Assembly (NCBI RefSeq): GCF_934476685.1
Contig: NZ_CAKSNX010000003.1
Coordinates: 62,001 to 126,000 of the forward strand
DNA from: an uncultured Ruminococcus sp.
Lineage (GTDB): Bacteria; Bacillota; Clostridia; Oscillospirales; Ruminococcaceae
Reading direction: 5' to 3'
Length of the DNA: 64,000 nt
Shown here: positions 60,473 through 64,000 of the stretch, piece by piece
Layout of the letters: the number at the start of each line of letters is the position of its first letter
Position numbering within the stretch: the first letter of the stretch is position 1
Notes under the pieces: model-generated
Seen by the model: the letters and a program-made list of their open reading frames with translations, nothing else
Database searches by the model: none
Told to the model about the DNA's origin: nothing
Made by a program: the position numbers and the translations under genes

Positions 60473-60868
60473 TTAATTTTTGTTATTTATCCCATGCATT
60501 GCCTCATGCTCTTTATGAAGATGCTCGGCAAGCTCGTTCACCGTCCAGCGCTGATTATGTGGAGTTGCAACCGCTTTCAAGTCAACCGAACAGCCGCACT
60601 CTCTCATTTCCACCACAAGCCCGCTGAGAACATTATTTCTAAATCCCGAAAAGATCATAAGCTGCTCACTGCATTCCTCTTTCTTGTCGCTCTCGGAAAA
60701 TCCGTTAAAGCCGCACAGCCAGCCTATCTTCTGCCCTCCGCAGTCCTTGTCCGCAATAAAAAGCTCTGCCTTGTATTCTTCAAGCAGCTTTTTCAGCGTC
60801 GCTGCCTTTTCCTCATCAATATTAACAGCCACACATCTTGGGGGAGCTGTGATAATTCTTGATCTCAT
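60473..60868 (-). CDS. DUF3783-like small protein
   Basis: A 131-residue soluble protein of alpha/beta pattern with Cys at CDGG-type positions (ADKDCGGQK, GWLCGF, ECGC). It resembles DUF3783 proteins, whose role is unknown; the first 50 residues look like a nucleotide-independent alpha/beta unit, and ending NELAEHLHKEHEAMH is amphipathic and His-rich. ATG 60868 follows AAAGGAG; a TTG ten codons upstream is unsupported. It heads a two-gene operon with the permease. Confidence 0.7.
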   Translation of the reverse strand: MRSRIITAPPRCVAVNIDEEKAATLKKLLEEYKAELFIADKDCGGQKIGWLCGFNGFSESDKKEECSEQLMIFSGFRNNVLSGLVVEMRECGCSVDLKAVATPHNQRWTVNELAEHLHKEHEAMHGINNKN

Positions 60869-60903
60869 AAAATATACTCCTTTGATTTTATCCTGCAAAT
60901 AAT

Positions 60904-60932
60904 ATTATACAATAAATATTGACATAATTCAA
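60904..60932 (-). promoter_or_regulatory. Promoter of the DUF3783-permease operon
   Basis: Minus-strand TTGAAT and TATAAT with a 17-bp spacer, about 30 nt ahead of the SD. Confidence 0.65.
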
Positions 60933-60956
60933 GTGCAAATATACGCACTGAGGGCA

Positions 60957-60988
60957 TAAAAAAAGCTGCCCCTGCGGACAGCCTTTTA
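60957..60988 (-). terminator. Terminator after the acyltransferase gene
   Basis: In the minus-strand transcript GGCTGTCC pairs with GGGGCAGC around GCA, followed by seven Ts. Confidence 0.82.
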
Positions 60989-61009
60989 AATATCTTATTT
61001 GTTTATTCC

Positions 61010-62044
61010 CTATTTTTTCTCTTTTATAAAGCTGTACGGTTTGAAAAACAGTCCGTGTATGTTCAGCTTTCTGCATATTATAGATATGATCATAGGTGCG
61101 GCTGTGCTTATGAGCAGATTTGCAACAAGGCATATCGGGATATTCACAATACCGACCTTATCCATAACTATCCTTACTGCGGCAGTAAATATGCAGTGGA
61201 TAACATATATCTCAAGGCAGTATTTACCGCAGATATTGAATATCCACACTTTTGAGAGGACTTCTATATGCTCAAATGCGGCGAAAAACATTACCGACAG
61301 ACCTATCGCACAAAGGAATTTTACCGTGTGTTTAAGATATACATTCATATCGCCAATGCTAAGCAGCGGCAGCATTGCAGCTGAAACAACTATCATTATA
61401 ACCACTGCGCCTTTGCTGAAAAATACGCTCTTTCTGTTTCGCTGATATACTACTCCCATAGCAAAGAACAGGAGATAATACATTATCCTCTTTATCTCAA
61501 ACCAGTTGTTTATGTTCACAAACATACTCAGCAGACCCAGCACAAAAGCCGCTGTCAGCATTATTTTATCATCAAGCATTCTTATTTTGCTTACTGAGAA
61601 TATGAGGTAGAATGCTATAAGCACATAAAGATACCAGTAAGGCGAGATAGTCTTTCCGAATATAAGAAGTATATCCTTTACCGATACCGAGTTGTTCACT
61701 ATCTTTCCGCAGACGAACTTAAACAGCCACATTACTACGCTGAAAATAACATACACACCCAGCAGATTAAAGATCTGTTTCTTTACCCTGTCCTTTTTAA
61801 GGCCGCCGTTTTCAGTTATATAAGCGGTGCTGAACAAAAATCCGCTGACCATCATAAAAAGATACATATGGAAAGAATAGATATATGTATAAATATTGCT
61901 CCACACATTATAGGCTGAACCTGTGCTGTCGCCCATATATCCGTCTGCAATATGACCGATGACAACAAATATCATAGCAAAGCCTTTAAGGCTGTCTATG
62001 TACTTTATTCTTTTGCTTCCTTTAATTTCGTTTATATTATTCAT
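61010..62044 (-). CDS. Membrane acyltransferase (acyltransferase-3 family)
   Basis: A 344-residue protein with about ten membrane segments. RIKYIDSLKGFAMIFVVIGHIADG near residues 12-35 is the typical first helix with the active His. The family adds acetyl or other acyl groups to sugars or lipids at the cell surface; the substrate is unknown. ATG 62044 is preferred; ATGs at 62056 and 62068 are inside a hairpin. It lies 67 bp after pilT on the same strand, with that hairpin between. Confidence 0.88.
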   Translation of the reverse strand: MNNINEIKGSKRIKYIDSLKGFAMIFVVIGHIADGYMGDSTGSAYNVWSNIYTYIYSFHMYLFMMVSGFLFSTAYITENGGLKKDRVKKQIFNLLGVYVIFSVVMWLFKFVCGKIVNNSVSVKDILLIFGKTISPYWYLYVLIAFYLIFSVSKIRMLDDKIMLTAAFVLGLLSMFVNINNWFEIKRIMYYLLFFAMGVVYQRNRKSVFFSKGAVVIMIVVSAAMLPLLSIGDMNVYLKHTVKFLCAIGLSVMFFAAFEHIEVLSKVWIFNICGKYCLEIYVIHCIFTAAVRIVMDKVGIVNIPICLVANLLISTAAPMIISIICRKLNIHGLFFKPYSFIKEKK

Positions 62045-62052
62045 AAAAATGC

Positions 62053-62085
62053 CCATGCAATAAAACACAGAATTTTACTGCATGG
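62053..62085 (-). terminator. Hairpin between pilT and the acyltransferase gene
   Basis: CCATGCAATAAAA (62053-62065) pairs with TTTTACTGCATGG (62073-62085), one mismatch. In the minus-strand transcript it is followed by GGCATTTTT, and the acyltransferase ATG comes 8 nt after the stem. It may partly end pilT transcription and hold down the next gene. Confidence 0.5.
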
Positions 62086-62111
62086 ACTTTTCCTCCGTTT
62101 CTGTCAGGAAA

Positions 62112-63179
62112 TTAACCCTGCTGGATATATCTCTTCAGGTCGTTTGCATTTACGCACTTTTCAAGAGCGACCTCCATTGAGATAGTTCTTGATTTAACAA
62201 GTTTTGCAAGCTCCTGATCCATTGTCTGCATTCCCATTGCCTTACCTGTCTGCATAGCTGAACCGATAAGGTGTACCTTGTCGTCACGGATCATTGCCTT
62301 GATAGAGTCTGTTGCGTTAAGTATCTCACAGCAGGCAACACGGCTCGTTCCGTCGAATGTACGGCAGAGGGTCTGTGTACAGATACCAACAAGTACTGAT
62401 GCAAGCTGTGTTCTGATCTGGTGCTGCTGGTGTGCAGGGAAAACGTCGATGATACGGTCGATAGTTGACGCTGCGTCTGTTGTATGAAGTGTGGACATTA
62501 CAAGGTGTCCTGTTTCTGCGGCGGTTACAGCGGCTTCGATAGTTTCAAAGTCACGCATTTCTCCTACGAGGATGATATCCGGGTCCTCACGGAGTGCGGC
62601 ACGGAGCGCCATGGAGAAGCTCGGAACGTCAGGACCGATCTCTCTCTGGTTTACCATACATCTCTTATGAGCGTGCATATACTCGATAGGGTCTTCGACT
62701 GTGATTATGTGTGCTGATTTATGAATATTAACGTGGTCGATCATAGCAGCAAGAGTTGTTGACTTACCTGAACCGGTAGGGCCTGTTACAAGCACAAGTC
62801 CACGAGGACGCATTGCAAATTCTGCAAGTACAGGAGGAAGGTCAAGGTCTGCCAGCGTCGGGATATCGTTTCTGAGAAGACGGAGAGCGATAGCTGTGTT
62901 TCCTCTCTGACGATAAACATTGACTCTGTGACGGAAGCCTCTTGATGAAACGTATGTAAAGTCAGTATCTATATGATCCTTGATCTGCTGTCTTTGCTTA
63001 TCTGTACACATATCCTCACAGATCTTAAGTATTTCGATCTCTGTCATATCAGGATATGAGGAAAGCTTTCTCAGGTTACCGCCCTGTCTTACGATCGGCG
63101 GGATACCTACTGTGAAATGCAGGTCCGAGCAGCCAAGCGCTCTTGCTTCGTCAAGGATCTTGTTAATATCAATAGCCAT
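62112..63179 (-). CDS. pilT: Type IV pilus retraction ATPase PilT
   Basis: A hexameric ATPase of 355 residues that pulls pili back. Walker A GPTGSGKSTTL near 132-142, Asp-box TVEDPIEYMH, Walker B EDPDIILVGEMRD near 199-211 and the His box STLHTTDAASTIDR near 225-238 are all present, and the C-terminal half has the PilT pattern AIRDDK-type (AMIRDDKVHLIGSAMQTG). It follows pilB by 58 bp. ATG is behind GGAGG. Confidence 0.95.
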   Translation of the reverse strand: MAIDINKILDEARALGCSDLHFTVGIPPIVRQGGNLRKLSSYPDMTEIEILKICEDMCTDKQRQQIKDHIDTDFTYVSSRGFRHRVNVYRQRGNTAIALRLLRNDIPTLADLDLPPVLAEFAMRPRGLVLVTGPTGSGKSTTLAAMIDHVNIHKSAHIITVEDPIEYMHAHKRCMVNQREIGPDVPSFSMALRAALREDPDIILVGEMRDFETIEAAVTAAETGHLVMSTLHTTDAASTIDRIIDVFPAHQQHQIRTQLASVLVGICTQTLCRTFDGTSRVACCEILNATDSIKAMIRDDKVHLIGSAMQTGKAMGMQTMDQELAKLVKSRTISMEVALEKCVNANDLKRYIQQG

Positions 63180-63237
63180 TATATTTTACCTCCAAATAAT
63201 TTTCTGGTTTTTTAACAAATATACTAAATTCCCCTGC

Positions 63238-64000
63238 TTATACCGCATATGTTACACGGATAAGTTCATCCATAGAGGTCCTGCCCTCCTGAACCAGCTT
63301 AGAAACGTTATCTCTAAGCAGCAGGCAGCCCTGCTCTCTTGCAAGATCCTGTATCTCGTCAGCCTTTGCACCTCTTGTGATAAGAGCCTGCATCTCAGGT
63401 GTGGCAAGAAGGATCTCGTGGATAGCGGTTCTTCCTCTGTAACCTGTGTTCTTGCACTTAGGGCAGCCAACAGCCTCATAAACCTGTATAGAACTGTCTA
63501 TACCCATAAGCTCATTTTCATCAGGTCTTGAAAGTCTTGCTCTCTTACAGTCAGGGCAAAGCACCTTAGTAAGTCTTTGCGCTACGATACCGATAAGGGA
63601 AGTTGCTACCATGTATGCCTCAACGCCCATATCCACAAGTCTTGTTACTGTGGAAGCAGCGTCGTTTGTATGAAGTGTGGAAAGCACAAGGTGTCCTGTG
63701 ATAGCCGCTCTGATAGCGATCTCGGCAGTTTCTGCGTCACGCATTTCTCCGACCATTATGATGTCAGGGTCCTGACGGAGGATAGAACGGAGGGCAGCAC
63801 CGAAAGTCATGCCGGCTTTATCGTTGATCTGACACTGGTTGATACCGTCTACCTTCTTTTCGACTGGGTCTTCAACTGTGATAACATTTACGTTAGGCTT
63901 AGCGATCTCACCGAGAGCCGCATAAAGCGTAGTAGATTTACCTGAACCGGTAGGACCTGTAACAAGTACAACTCCCTGCGGAACTTTAAGACAGGATTCA
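63238..64000 (-). CDS. pilB: Type IV pilus assembly ATPase PilB (5' part cut off by window edge)
   Basis: The C-terminal 253 codons of a GspE/PilB ATPase; the 5' end lies beyond 64000. It carries Walker A GPTGSGKSTTL, Asp box VITVEDPVEKK, Walker B DPDIIMVGEMRD, His box STLHTNDAASTVTRL and the tetracysteine zinc motif CPDC...CPKC with TGYRGRTAIHE, which separates PilB from PilT. It drives pilus extension. It is upstream of pilT on one transcript. The frame reads openly to the edge. In ruminococci type IV pili have been tied to adhesion to cellulose, which would suit the cellulase and CBM protein at the other end of the window; this link is inferred. Confidence 0.95.
   Translation of the reverse strand, partial: ESCLKVPQGVVLVTGPTGSGKSTTLYAALGEIAKPNVNVITVEDPVEKKVDGINQCQINDKAGMTFGAALRSILRQDPDIIMVGEMRDAETAEIAIRAAITGHLVLSTLHTNDAASTVTRLVDMGVEAYMVATSLIGIVAQRLTKVLCPDCKRARLSRPDENELMGIDSSIQVYEAVGCPKCKNTGYRGRTAIHEILLATPEMQALITRGAKADEIQDLAREQGCLLLRDNVSKLVQEGRTSMDELIRVTYAV

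Overview
The window looks like chromosomal DNA of an anaerobic, fibre-degrading Gram-positive bacterium of the Ruminococcus / Oscillospiraceae type. The reasons are a secreted GH5 cellulase, a membrane-anchored protein with a CBM2-like module, type IV pilus ATPases, the Firmicutes trio L21-Prp-L27 with a cleavable L27 leader, Mini-RNase III, a SpoIID-like protein, many purine-rich Shine-Dalgarno sites, and housekeeping promoters that nearly all read TTGACA-17-TATAAT. The genus is inferred. I see no rRNA, tRNA, CRISPR array, transposase, integrase or phage gene; this is ordinary backbone.

Layout. 1-5.8 kb: a truncated CBM2-like membrane protein, a GH5 cellulase with four tandem C-terminal modules, a two-gene HTH-regulator operon and an M50 protease. 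5.8-16.9 kb: uvrB-uvrA, an RluD-type pseudouridine synthase, a PHP phosphoesterase, malic enzyme with a TSCPD protein, and a PAS/GGDEF/EAL protein. 17-26.9 kb: a heterodimeric ABC exporter, polyphosphate kinase, glycerol kinase divergent from a GNAT acetyltransferase, and radA. 27-31.2 kb: rplU-prp-rpmA, a small membrane protein, obgE, mrnC and a YebC regulator. 31.2-38.2 kb: a 668-bp intergenic region with a candidate structured small RNA, a secreted beta-helix protein, a SpoIID-like protein, citrate synthase, a membrane-bound XRE regulator and a flavin reductase.

38.5-50.8 kb holds all but the carbamoyl-phosphate part of arginine synthesis (argG, argH, argC, argJ, argB, argD, argF) on one strand. 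Nearly every arg gene is separated from the next by a gene with no evident link to arginine: pentapeptide, membrane, GH3 lipoprotein, YbaK-type deacylase, PH-domain and YcxB-like proteins. Candidate ArgR operators precede argG. 50.8-57.6 kb: an Mrp-type P-loop protein, an ECF sigma / membrane protein / VWA-lipoprotein operon, a MarR regulator with a Cys-rich miniprotein, and a TPM-domain / PspA-like pair. 57.8-64 kb: a second GGDEF/EAL protein, a DMT permease with a DUF3783-type protein, an acyltransferase, and pilB-pilT running off the right edge.

The most interesting signals are the promoter-plus-nested-hairpin unit at about 31.43-31.56 kb, the interleaved arg cluster, two GGDEF/EAL proteins with opposite domains decayed, the TPM/PspA pair with reversed architecture, the sigma/VWA operon, and several exact palindromes placed inside or next to well-formed promoters.
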